Shown here piece after piece: positions 1 to 6,644 of a stretch of DNA of 18,640 nucleotides. A program made the translations under genes and the position numbers. Numbering within the stretch: the first letter of the stretch is position 1; every line of letters starts with the position of its first letter. The notes below the pieces were generated by a model. That model made no database searches and was not told where the DNA came from. It saw only the letters and a list, made by a program, of their open reading frames with translations. This DNA is from an uncultured Candidatus Saccharibacteria bacterium (GTDB lineage Bacteria; Patescibacteriota; Saccharimonadia; CAILAD01; GCA-016700035), in NCBI GenBank assembly GCA_937996675.1, contig CALKUN010000144.1, positions 1-18,640 of the forward strand. The letters run 5' to 3'.

Positions 1-165
1 AATTGGCGGGGCGAGACCTCGGTCCGCACGATAGTGCCCCTCAATATTTGGTTTGGCAGTACAGAATGGCACCCGGTCGAACAATGGCTGATGCGAGCTG
101 TAGATATCGAAAAAGACGCCGAGCGAGACTTTGCCCTCACCGATATCAAAAAGTGGCTCGATTGA
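1..165 (+). CDS. C-terminal end of an unrecognised protein (5' end outside window)
   Basis: Frame 1 is open from the first base to a TGA at 163-165, giving 54 residues that end in DIKKWLD. The composition looks protein-like (hydrophobic NIWFG, then acidic-basic helices such as VDIEKDAERDF), whereas the overlapping +3 frame is an Arg-rich shadow. I do not recognise the family from this fragment. A consensus TATAAT and the PEGA-domain gene follow about 40 bases later, so it is probably not strictly co-transcribed with that gene. No terminator hairpin is visible between them. Confidence 0.6.
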   Translation, partial: NWRGETSVRTIVPLNIWFGSTEWHPVEQWLMRAVDIEKDAERDFALTDIKKWLD

Positions 166-206
166 AGACCGGGTCGACAAAGTGGTCGATTCTTCCCAGA
201 GCAGGG

Positions 207-212
207 TATAAT
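207..212 (+). promoter_or_regulatory. Probable -10 box of the PEGA-domain gene
   Basis: A perfect TATAAT ends 17 bases before the ATG at 230, which predicts a start of transcription near 218-220 and a leader of about 10 bases. No good -35 hexamer sits at the usual distance; TCGACA at 174-179 is too far upstream. The AAGGA at 213-217 would lie upstream of the predicted transcript start, so it probably does not act as a ribosome binding site. Confidence 0.5.
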
Positions 213-229
213 AAGGATCTCAATCACCT

Positions 230-1714
230 ATGAAAAACGCTATCAAGGTCTCAAAACAAACCCGCAACTTGCTTGCGTACGTCATTGGCACGATCATTGT
301 TCTCTTTGGGACAATCCTGCTCGTCGCTCTGGCGACTGGTTGGCAATACGATTTTACGACTGGTGAGCTCCACGACACTGGACTCCTTATTATTAACTCC
401 GAACCCGATGGCGCCGCTATTACGATCAATGGAACGCCGCTCAAGCAAAAGACTCCCTATCGCTACACGAATGTTCTCCCTGGCGAATATGAAGTCGGCC
501 TGACGCTGGCTGGCTTCCGGCCATGGGTGCGACAGACAACCGTAGCCGCCGAGCGTGTCGGCTTTAACGACTACGCTTGGCTCATTCCCGACACCGTACC
601 AAGTCGACCACGCTTCACCGACCGCCCTATTACTCAGGTCATCCAGTCGGTAGACAGGCGGCGGACTGTGTTTGTCGAACAGCCGGTTGCAGTCGCGGGT
701 CAGGCCCAGTCGGCGCCTCGCCTCAGCGTCACCACCGACTGGTCGCGCGAACCAACTACCCTCTATGCACCAACTGTGCCAGCGCTCAATGCCACTGCCC
801 CAGCGCCTTCTCAAGTAGCAAGCTTTGATAGCCTCCAGCTCAGCGCTGATGGACAAAACCTCCTCGTTCGCCAAGTCCTCATCGACGGGACTACTCAGTA
901 CCTCATTCTTCCGACCAACCCGAGCGATAATCTCAGAGTCACCAATCTCAGCATCGAGGCGAGCCAAGTCTTTGAATGGATGGAATGGGGTCCGAGTGGC
1001 AACAACGAACTCTGGGTCAAAAACCAAGGCGCATTGTCTCGGTGGCTCGTCAACGAACACCGCCTAGAAAGTAGTGGCCTGAGCGACATCACCTATGCTG
1101 ACTGGAGCTTTGAGAAGCTCCTCACTATCACCCCAGATAGTAGTGGCACACTGCGTCTGCAGGCGCGTGATCGGGATAGCCTCAGCGCGCCTATCACCTT
1201 GTCGATCGTGCCAGCTAGCCCCACCTACACGAGCGTGTACTTCCGCGGCATTGACCACGACTATGTTGCACTCCTCCCGGCCGCAACCGGGCAGCTCATG
1301 CTCAGCCGTGATATCTTCAGTAACCGGAATGATCTTGTCACCAGTATCGTAGGTCGCGATATCAGCCAATTTACCGTCAACCGTAGCGGCCGTCACCTCC
1401 TGATGAATGAAAAGGATCGTTTGGTCAGTATCGACCTCGAAAACTATCGTCGCTCACGCATGCAGGCCAGCCTCGTTGATCTCAGAGGCTGGGAGTGGAT
1501 CAACGACCAGCACCTCATCCTCTCGATTGGCACTCAGTTCCGCATCATCGATTTTGATGGTCAGAACAATCAGCTCATTGCCGAGGGTATCGTACCCGGC
1601 AGCCCGATCGTCTTTGGCGAAAACAAATCTCTCCTCGGATTCACGCAAAACCTACCTACATCACCCACTACCTTCACGCACTACTTCCTGAATCCTGAAA
1701 AAATACTTGAATAA
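230..1714 (+). CDS. Membrane-anchored PEGA-domain protein
   Basis: This 494-residue protein has a short basic N-terminus, one hydrophobic segment at about residues 12-36 (LLAYVIGTIIVLFGTILLV) and then an extracytoplasmic region. Residues 51-105 match a PEGA domain: INSEPDGAAITINGTP followed by TPYRYTNVLPGEYEV and GFRPW. PEGA domains are small beta-sandwich modules common in surface proteins. The remaining ~380 residues alternate short beta-strand-like stretches with repeated W/D-turn patterns, compatible with a beta-propeller-like fold, but I see no catalytic motif. It probably acts at the outer face of the cell membrane. The ATG start is chosen because the membrane segment and promoter both fit it. 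The large open frame on the opposite strand is a shadow. Confidence 0.85.
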   Translation: MKNAIKVSKQTRNLLAYVIGTIIVLFGTILLVALATGWQYDFTTGELHDTGLLIINSEPDGAAITINGTPLKQKTPYRYTNVLPGEYEVGLTLAGFRPWVRQTTVAAERVGFNDYAWLIPDTVPSRPRFTDRPITQVIQSVDRRRTVFVEQPVAVAGQAQSAPRLSVTTDWSREPTTLYAPTVPALNATAPAPSQVASFDSLQLSADGQNLLVRQVLIDGTTQYLILPTNPSDNLRVTNLSIEASQVFEWMEWGPSGNNELWVKNQGALSRWLVNEHRLESSGLSDITYADWSFEKLLTITPDSSGTLRLQARDRDSLSAPITLSIVPASPTYTSVYFRGIDHDYVALLPAATGQLMLSRDIFSNRNDLVTSIVGRDISQFTVNRSGRHLLMNEKDRLVSIDLENYRRSRMQASLVDLRGWEWINDQHLILSIGTQFRIIDFDGQNNQLIAEGIVPGSPIVFGENKSLLGFTQNLPTSPTTFTHYFLNPEKILE

Positions 1715-1735
1715 TACTAGTTTTCTTGGTATAGT
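1707..1735 (+). promoter_or_regulatory. Strong-looking orphan rightward promoter
   Basis: TTGAAT at 1707-1712, a 17-base spacer and TATAGT at 1730-1735, with TG one base before the -10 (extended -10), make the best full promoter match in the window. It straddles the stop codon of the PEGA gene and would start transcripts near 1742. No open reading frame follows; the transcript would run antisense through the tRNA-Leu terminator and tRNA gene toward the sortase. Confidence 0.45.
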
Positions 1736-1777
1736 AATATATTCCCTCGGACCTGTTAGATCACTGAAAACTACCAC

Positions 1778-1807
1778 AAAAAAGAAGCCGACCGTTCGGT
1801 CAGCTTC
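1778..1807 (-). terminator. Intrinsic terminator of tRNA-Leu
   Basis: Read leftward, a stem GAAGC/GCTTC plus GACC/GGTC with one mismatch (1784-1807) closes on a small loop and is followed directly by six T (complement of 1778-1783). It lies 12 bases after the tRNA 3' end, the expected place for a tRNA terminator. On the plus strand no T-run follows, so it acts leftward only. Confidence 0.8.
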
Positions 1808-1819
1808 TCGTCAGTAAAT

Positions 1820-1906
1820 TGGTGCCAGAGGTGGGAATCGAACCCACACGCGGTTGCCCGCACACGATTTTGAGTCGTGCGTGTCTACCAATTCCACCAC
1901 TCTGGC
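1820..1906 (-). tRNA. tRNA-Leu (anticodon CAA)
   Basis: The leftward strand folds as a class II tRNA of 87 bases. The acceptor stem GCCAGAG pairs with CTCTGGC, followed by A as discriminator and an encoded CCA. The anticodon stem CACGA/TCGTG encloses the loop CTCAAAA, giving anticodon CAA, which reads UUG. The T-arm is GTGGG-TTCGATT-CCCAC. The long variable arm GCGGGCAACCGC is the hallmark of Leu/Ser/Tyr tRNAs, and the anticodon settles Leu. The gene is encoded between two rightward protein genes with its own terminator; TATAGA (complement of 1922-1927) is a possible -10 box. Confidence 0.97.
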
Positions 1907-1959
1907 TTGATATACTAGCTTTCTATAAGTGCATTCTATCAGGTACGTAGTCGTTGTAT

Positions 1960-1965
1960 TATAAT
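1960..1965 (+). promoter_or_regulatory. Probable -10 box of the sortase gene
   Basis: A perfect TATAAT ends 15 bases before the ATG at 1981, predicting transcription from about 1972 and a leader of roughly 9 bases. It argues against the upstream in-frame starts (TTG at 1954, ATG at 1966), because those would overlap or precede the promoter. GAAGGA at 1972-1977 is only three bases from the ATG, very tight for a ribosome binding site. Confidence 0.55.
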
Positions 1966-1980
1966 ATGATTGAAGGACGC

Positions 1981-3147
1981 ATGCCACAACCATCCGATAC
2001 ATCCAATAATGAGCTCAATATGAGTGACATGATTGGACAGAACGCTCCGGCGCCTGTCTCGGCTTCGTCTATACCTGAATCTACAGATTCCACACCTGAT
2101 CCGCAACCCACTCCTGGATCAGCTACCCACCCGACTCAGCCGGCTCCAGCTGTGTTTCGCAACCCATACGCGGCCGGACAGTCGACTCACATGGCCGACT
2201 TTGGTGCCCCAGTCGGCGTCCCACCACACGCCCTCCCCACAAAGGTGACCGGCAAGCCATCCAAGCTACGACCAAATCTCGCGCCCCACTTTGATACCTT
2301 TGTCGCCCACGGCGTTTTACCACCGGAGCCAGCCCCAACGACCATCCTCGGCAAAATCTCCCAAAAGCTTCACCTCAAGAGTATTCTCTCGCACAAGAAC
2401 ATGAAGTATGTCGGTGTAGGCGTTTTGAGCTTTGCAATTTTCCTCTTTGTCTTCAACTTTCAGACACTTAGCACCCAGCTGGGCTACTGGCTCAATCCAC
2501 CAAAGCCACAGGCACCGATTGCGGAGACTCTCCCATCGACTGAGGTCGCGACTACCGTTGCTGCCGACCAAGCCGAAACGGTCGATACCGGTGACATAAT
2601 TATTATCCCCAAGCTCAACCTCAATAACGTACCGGTGATCTTCGAACAATCTATTGCCGAAGCCGCCATCCAAAAGTCACTCCAAAGTGGTGTCGTGCAC
2701 TACGCGGGTACAGCCGTGCCTGGCGAGCGCAGTAATGCCGTCATCGTCGGACACTCCTCAAACGACTGGTGGGAGCCAGGCTCGTACAAGTTTGTCTTCG
2801 CACTCCTTGAAAAAATGGCCGTTGGCGATCAGATCCAGATCAACTACAAGCAGAAGAAATACGTCTACGAAGTCACTGGATCAAAGGTCGTGGAGCCAAC
2901 TGAGATCAGTGTGCTCCAACCGACTACCGAGCCACAGCTCACCCTCATCACCTGCACACCTCCAGGTACTAGCTGGAAGCGCCTGGTCGTCACCGCCAAG
3001 CAGATCCAGCCACTCCCGAGCGTACCAAAGGCTGTCGTCGCAGAAAGCACCCCAGCCGCCGACAAAGAGCTGGCGTTACCAGGTAGTGCACCAGGCTTCT
3101 TCGAGCAGCTCAAGCGCTGGCTCGGCCTAGCGTCTGAGTCTAACTAA
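1981..3147 (+). CDS. Membrane-anchored sortase family transpeptidase
   Basis: A 388-residue protein from the chosen ATG. Residues 1-120 are a low-complexity Pro/Ser/Thr/Ala-rich cytoplasmic region. One membrane segment lies at about 142-162 (VGVGVLSFAIFLFVFNF). The sortase beta-barrel covers about 202-341: the conserved opening IIIIPKLNLNNVPVIF, the catalytic His in VIVGHSS (H258), the catalytic Cys in TLITCTPPG (C325, TLxTC motif) and the Arg in SWKRLVV (R334). Sortases cleave a C-terminal sorting signal and attach the protein to the cell wall or polymerise pilins. The layout is closest to class D/E types, but the class is uncertain. The long N-terminal low-complexity tail is unusual. No protein in this window carries an LPxTG-like sorting signal, so its substrates lie elsewhere. 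Confidence 0.93.
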   Translation: MPQPSDTSNNELNMSDMIGQNAPAPVSASSIPESTDSTPDPQPTPGSATHPTQPAPAVFRNPYAAGQSTHMADFGAPVGVPPHALPTKVTGKPSKLRPNLAPHFDTFVAHGVLPPEPAPTTILGKISQKLHLKSILSHKNMKYVGVGVLSFAIFLFVFNFQTLSTQLGYWLNPPKPQAPIAETLPSTEVATTVAADQAETVDTGDIIIIPKLNLNNVPVIFEQSIAEAAIQKSLQSGVVHYAGTAVPGERSNAVIVGHSSNDWWEPGSYKFVFALLEKMAVGDQIQINYKQKKYVYEVTGSKVVEPTEISVLQPTTEPQLTLITCTPPGTSWKRLVVTAKQIQPLPSVPKAVVAESTPAADKELALPGSAPGFFEQLKRWLGLASESN

Positions 3148-3175
3148 GACTTCAACAGATTATCATCTTGATTCA

Positions 3176-3199
3176 AAAACCAGCCCTGGGGCTGGTTTT
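3176..3199. terminator. Bidirectional terminator between convergent genes
   Basis: AAAACCAGCC and GGCTGGTTTT form a 10-bp perfect stem around a CTGG loop. T-runs follow on both strands because the stem base is A4/T4. It sits between the convergent sortase gene and the leftward gene ending at 3221 and can serve both. Confidence 0.9.
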
Positions 3200-3220
3200 A
3201 TCGCTTGAGAGACCTCAAAA

Positions 3221-4078
3221 CTAGAACGATGGCTCAAGAACAGACCGGATCATCTTGGCTGCTTCGACTGGCGATTGACCATTAAGCATATGCGCGAAGA
3301 TATAGTGCGCCGCTTCAATTAGGTCGGTGAGCTCATGCGCGCCACGATCGGTCCAAACAGTTACGGCAAGTGCAGCAGCAAAGTTCGCTCGCATCTCGTC
3401 GACATTCATGCCATCTGGGATCGGTGTATGCACGACCTTGTGGACCGAAAGGATGTACGTATAGAGTCTCTCGGCGTCGTAGGTCATCACAAATGGCGCT
3501 GCGACAGGCAGTGCCGTGAGAATTGTACCGACATTAAATATGCCACGATCTGGAGCAAGCTTCACTCCAGTACGACTAATCCCCATAAGCTTAATGAGCT
3601 GCTGAAGTGACAAGAACGGAATAAGATGCTTGATGCCCAAGAGTTGTGGATTCGTTTTGTACAGTGGTAGGAGCTCATCAGTCACAAGCGTTGGCTGATC
3701 GAGGTTAAGTAAAATCTTCTCGAGCTCAATCTGAGCTGCGCTTGAGATATGTAATCCAATACCGGCGATAATTGCCTGGCACTCTGTCAGACTGCGCTGC
3801 AGCGGTGCACCACTCTCGAGCTTACCTGGTTCCGGCAGACTGTGCGCCTGGAGCCAAGGCACGGCGACTTGTGTAGCAGCAGGCACGAAGAGATCATGCT
3901 TGAGGCCAAGCTCGCTAAAGAGTCCGAGTGTGTAACTCAGCCCCGTCAGCATACCGGGTGATCCTCCGACTACCATTAGTTGTGGCCAGCGATGTGGAGC
4001 TGGAGCAAGGCTAAATAAGAGTCGATCATCGATCTCACTCTTGAGAGTAATCAACGAGTAAGCTGGAGTACCCTCCAC
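3221..4078 (-). CDS. Uncharacterised protein, possibly a degenerate ribokinase-like / NAD(P)HX-dehydratase-like fold
   Basis: A 285-residue soluble protein starting at GTG. Near the N-terminus MVVGGSPGMLTGLSYTLG resembles the GGSxxYxGA motif of YjeF C-terminal (NAD(P)H-hydrate dehydratase) proteins. CQAIIAGIGLHISS followed by LVTDELLPL resembles their GPGLG and LDADAL stretches. The C-terminal HMLNGQSPVEAA resembles the segment after their catalytic motif. However, the essential GTGD motif is not visible, so either the similarity is spurious or the enzyme is inactive or repurposed. It follows the 139-residue gene with a 5-base gap, so the two form an operon. I am confident it is a gene, but not of its function. 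Confidence 0.7.
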   Translation of the reverse strand: MEGTPAYSLITLKSEIDDRLLFSLAPAPHRWPQLMVVGGSPGMLTGLSYTLGLFSELGLKHDLFVPAATQVAVPWLQAHSLPEPGKLESGAPLQRSLTECQAIIAGIGLHISSAAQIELEKILLNLDQPTLVTDELLPLYKTNPQLLGIKHLIPFLSLQQLIKLMGISRTGVKLAPDRGIFNVGTILTALPVAAPFVMTYDAERLYTYILSVHKVVHTPIPDGMNVDEMRANFAAALAVTVWTDRGAHELTDLIEAAHYIFAHMLNGQSPVEAAKMIRSVLEPSF

Positions 4079-4083
4079 GATGA

Positions 4084-4503
4084 TTACGCCTCGAGGGCGC
4101 GCAGGTAGGCGCGAACTAGATCGTCTGGGCTTGCTTCTGCGAAGCTCAAACGTGACTGCGCAGGCATAAGGGTCAAGTGAGCCTTAAGATAGGCATCAAT
4201 CAATTCCAAAGCCATTGCGTTGGTAATACGAAGATCAGTCTTGATGGTCTCAAGCGCCTTCGTCCAAGTCATAATCCGTTCGGTACGGAGTGCCTTTGGT
4301 GTAATACCAAAACGAGCACCCATACGACGACCAGCCATACCTGGCATAATCTGCCGGATGCTAGCGCGCTGAGACACAGGAAAGAGCTGGATCAACGTGC
4401 GGTCCAGGCTAAGAATAATCTTCTCCGCACGACGCGCGCTCATTGGACCGGCGTAACGTCTGAGGAGTTCTGTGGTAAAGTCACCATTCATAGGAGTTAC
4501 CAT
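4084..4503 (-). CDS. Small helical hypothetical protein
   Basis: A 139-residue, mostly helical, basic protein with no signal peptide or membrane segment. Central KIILSLDRTLIQLF and the Arg-rich GMAGRRMGARFG are the most distinctive stretches, and the C-terminal third (SPDDLVRAYLRALEA) looks like a helical bundle. I do not recognise a family. The first ATG at 4503 directly abuts the palindrome ACCACA-GA-TGTGGT; an alternative ATG lies four codons in (4491), and neither has a clear ribosome binding site. It is the first gene of a leftward pair transcribed divergently from the YvcK-like gene, so the two units may share regulation. Confidence 0.75.
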   Translation of the reverse strand: MVTPMNGDFTTELLRRYAGPMSARRAEKIILSLDRTLIQLFPVSQRASIRQIMPGMAGRRMGARFGITPKALRTERIMTWTKALETIKTDLRITNAMALELIDAYLKAHLTLMPAQSRLSFAEASPDDLVRAYLRALEA

Positions 4504-4517
4504 ACCACAGATGTGGT
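4504..4517. promoter_or_regulatory. Palindrome abutting the start of the leftward gene
   Basis: ACCACA-GA-TGTGGT is a perfect 6+2+6 inverted repeat that ends one base before the ATG at 4503. It could be an operator or a leader hairpin that affects initiation. No binding protein is shown by sequence alone. Confidence 0.4.
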
Positions 4518-4581
4518 TATTTGTCTAGTATTTTCACGGTAACTATTTGATGATCTTTAGCTCTCTATACTTTTATCCATC

Positions 4582-4603
4582 TTGTATGTACAATGTAATT
4601 ACA
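4582..4603. promoter_or_regulatory. Two adjacent palindromes in the yvcK-like promoter region
   Basis: TTGTA-TG-TACAA (4582-4593, 5+2+5) is followed immediately by the perfect palindrome TGTAATTACA (4594-4603). A candidate -10, TACAAT at 4589-4594, overlaps the first; TATACT at 4566-4571 is an alternative. The site lies 17-38 bases before the ATG of a protein whose N-terminus looks like an AbrB/MazE DNA-binding domain, a family that often represses its own promoter. Autoregulation is an inference. Confidence 0.5.
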
Positions 4604-4620
4604 AATTAAGTGAGGAATGT

Positions 4621-5778
4621 ATGGCAGGCACACCATCCGACATCATCAAGATAGGTAACTCACAGGGATTAAGGATCCCCAAGTCTCTCCTTCAGCAAAC
4701 TGCGCTCAATGGGCCAGTTGAACTTGATGTACTTGATGGACAGCTGCTGATCCGTCCAGTGGGTGAACTGCCAGCCGTGAACCAATCCTCCGCCTCGATA
4801 GGGCTCAAGGTTGTTACGGTCGGAGGTGGTACCGGAGGTTTTATGCTGCTATCAGCACTCCGTCACTATGCCAACAATATTACTGCCATCGTCAATATGA
4901 GCGATGATGGTGGGTCTACTGGCATTTTGCGAGATGAGCTGGGAATTCTTCCTCCAGGAGATATCCGTCAATGCCTCGTTGCTCTCTCTACTACCCCAGA
5001 GTATATGCGAGAGCTCCTGAACTACCGGTTTGAAGAAGGAAGTCTAAAGGGGCATGCTTTTGGGAATCTCTTTCTAACAGCTCTCGAACAGATAGGCGGT
5101 AGTTTTGCAGAAGGCGTAAAGCTAGCCGAACAGATACTGCAGGTACGCGGTCGTGTCTTGCCTGTGACTACAGACAACGTACGTGTAATCGCCACCTTCC
5201 CACACGGCGAGGTTGTCGAGGGAGAACACGCTCTTCAGGGTCATGACTTTAAAGGTGAGCAGCCCACACTAACACTCTCTCCGAGCGCTACACTCACCAA
5301 TGATGCAGCTCTAGCTATCAATGAAGCCGATCTGATCGTAGTTGGGCCCGGTGACCTATATTCTTCACTCATACCCTCCCTCCTACCAAAGGGTATGGCA
5401 AGAGCACTTAGGAACTCCAAGGCCACAAAAATCTACGTATGCAACCTTGTAAATAAACCGCTCACCACAAAAGGACTACAAGTACATGATTATGTTGAAA
5501 CCCTAGAAGCATACATTGGCGAGAATGCGTTCGACTATGTTATTTACAACACGGCATTGCCAGATCCGGCTATCACAAAGCATTATTTACGCGAAGGTGA
5601 GACCCCCATCCTGCATAGCGATACGGGCTTTGCAGGCAAATCCTATACTCCTATTGGAGAACCGCTCCTCACGAATGGAGAGGCGCAAAAGAAAAACGAT
5701 ACATTAATCAATAGGAATCTCATCCGACACAATGGGGATCGACTGGCTCGAGCGATTATGAAGGCATACTTTTCATGA
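4621..5778 (+). CDS. YvcK/CofD-family protein with N-terminal AbrB/MazE-like domain
   Basis: Start ATG at 4621 is chosen over an upstream in-frame TTG because GAGGA (4612-4616) precedes it and the recognisable domain begins just after; this gives 385 residues. Residues 7-47 read as an AbrB/MazE swapped-hairpin domain: DIIKIGNSQGLRIPKSLL, then VELDVLDGQLLIRPV. From about residue 62 a complete YvcK/CofD-like domain follows: VTVGGGTGGF (nucleotide-binding loop), NMSDDGGSTG, LPPGDIRQCLVAL, GHAFGNLFL and VGPGDLYSSLIPSLL. YvcK proteins bind UDP-sugars and control carbon flux and cell-wall synthesis in Firmicutes and Actinobacteria. They are normally about 310-330 residues with no DNA-binding domain. 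The fusion suggests a regulator that couples metabolite sensing to transcription. Its stop overlaps the start of the HAD gene (ATGA). Confidence 0.9.
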   Translation: MAGTPSDIIKIGNSQGLRIPKSLLQQTALNGPVELDVLDGQLLIRPVGELPAVNQSSASIGLKVVTVGGGTGGFMLLSALRHYANNITAIVNMSDDGGSTGILRDELGILPPGDIRQCLVALSTTPEYMRELLNYRFEEGSLKGHAFGNLFLTALEQIGGSFAEGVKLAEQILQVRGRVLPVTTDNVRVIATFPHGEVVEGEHALQGHDFKGEQPTLTLSPSATLTNDAALAINEADLIVVGPGDLYSSLIPSLLPKGMARALRNSKATKIYVCNLVNKPLTTKGLQVHDYVETLEAYIGENAFDYVIYNTALPDPAITKHYLREGETPILHSDTGFAGKSYTPIGEPLLTNGEAQKKNDTLINRNLIRHNGDRLARAIMKAYFS

Positions 5779-6410
5779 ATAGCAGAACGCTAGTTATCTT
5801 TGACTTCGACCGAACCCTCTTCGATCTAACGTCATTCTTAAGAGATATTCAAACACACGTCTGGCAGCTCCCCGCGCTCACAGACTCAGAGCTCGCCGTT
5901 CGTAACCCAACGCTAGAAGTTTTTCTCGATATTGATTCAATGACAAACGATCACGTCAGCAAGCTTTGGCTAGCACCAAAGCTCATGCCAAAACAAAACT
6001 ATCTCTATGACGATGCAATCCAACTACTCAAGGAGTTGCCGTCCGACTATGAGCCCGTCATCGTGACACATGGCGTCTCAGAGCATAAACAATACTTTAA
6101 GCGTGGCTTTGCCGGCGAAATACATGATATACCGTTTTATGTCACCGACGACAATAAAGGATATATTCTACGAGACAGCATCAAAACTCAAAGCTCGGGC
6201 ATTCATGTAGATCTACCGCACGTCCAAGGCAATTATGCCCGAGTTATACTGATTGATGACAACCCTGTATCATTTGAGCCGCTCACAGACTCACCTATTG
6301 ATCAGTATCATGTAGCCCGGCCAAACGAACCACATGCCAACAAAGCCATACCTGCCGGTGTGCACCAGGTAGATGGTCTCACGGCAAAAATGTTACATCT
6401 TAGTACGTAA
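5775..6410 (+). CDS. HAD-superfamily hydrolase
   Basis: A 211-residue soluble protein. Motif I is IFDFDRTLFD with nucleophile D10 and acid/base D12. Motif II is the Thr of PVIVTHG. Lys residues in the KRGFAGE and SIKTQ segments are candidates for motif III. Motif IV is the acidic pair in VILIDDNP. It most likely removes a phosphate from a small molecule; the substrate cannot be told. The ATG overlaps the YvcK-like stop codon in ATGA, so translation is coupled and the two proteins probably belong to one process. It ends 9 bases from the convergent xseB stop with no clear terminator between them. Confidence 0.88.
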   Translation: MNSRTLVIFDFDRTLFDLTSFLRDIQTHVWQLPALTDSELAVRNPTLEVFLDIDSMTNDHVSKLWLAPKLMPKQNYLYDDAIQLLKELPSDYEPVIVTHGVSEHKQYFKRGFAGEIHDIPFYVTDDNKGYILRDSIKTQSSGIHVDLPHVQGNYARVILIDDNPVSFEPLTDSPIDQYHVARPNEPHANKAIPAGVHQVDGLTAKMLHLST

Positions 6411-6419
6411 AGCTTACAG

Positions 6420-6644
6420 CTATTCGTCTTCAGTGGGCTCGGCGAACTGTGCTTTGATTTTCTTGATTTTCTGCTCGGCTGTTGCGAGCTGTTCCTGTAG
6501 CCGAGAAGCCAGCTCACTCCCCGTCTCAAAGTGGCTTATTGCTTCATCCAGATCAATATCATCCGCCTCAAGAGCAGCCGTTAGCTTCTCCAGCTCAGTG
6601 AGGGTATCACGAAAGCTCGATGCTGATTTGGGAGTCTTTGGCAT
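6420..6644 (-). CDS. xseB: Exodeoxyribonuclease VII small subunit
   Basis: From the ATG at 6644 the protein is 74 residues, the family's usual size. FRDTLTELEKLTAALEADD and LDEAISHFETGSELASRLQ match the two-helix XseB pattern (E-L-E-x-I-V-x-x-L and A-L-x-x-F-E-x-G). The start is fixed by a strong AGGAGG eight bases upstream; the longer frame from 6683 has no such site and adds 13 residues that do not fit the family. It overlaps the 3' end of xseA by 38 bases in another frame. With XseA it forms the single-strand-specific exonuclease VII used in repair. Confidence 0.93.
   Translation of the reverse strand: MPKTPKSASSFRDTLTELEKLTAALEADDIDLDEAISHFETGSELASRLQEQLATAEQKIKKIKAQFAEPTEDE

Noticed and set aside
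251..1060. 269-codon open frame on the strand opposite the PEGA gene
   Set aside because: Arg/Ser-rich, no domain, no ribosome binding site, wholly inside a convincing gene on the other strand.
1954..1980. Upstream TTG (1954) or ATG (1966) as sortase start
   Set aside because: Both would lie within or directly next to the -10 TATAAT at 1960-1965, before the predicted transcript start.
1811..2002. 63-codon leftward frame across the tRNA-Leu gene
   Set aside because: It is a translation of the tRNA itself and its flanks; the RNA fold is decisive.
2654..3130. 158-codon plus-strand frame inside the sortase gene
   Set aside because: Ser/Gln/Pro-rich out-of-frame shadow of the sortase catalytic domain, whose His and Cys motifs are in the other frame.
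4177..4542. 121-codon plus-strand frame opposite the 139-residue gene
   Set aside because: His/Thr-rich composition, no ribosome binding site, antisense to a better frame, though the latter is itself uncharacterised.
4621..4760. MazEF-type toxin-antitoxin locus
   Set aside because: The MazE-like segment is fused in frame to a YvcK domain and no MazF-like or other small toxin gene lies next to it.
6405..6425. Bidirectional terminator between the HAD gene and xseB
   Set aside because: Only a four-bp GTAA/TTAC dyad without a T-run is present.
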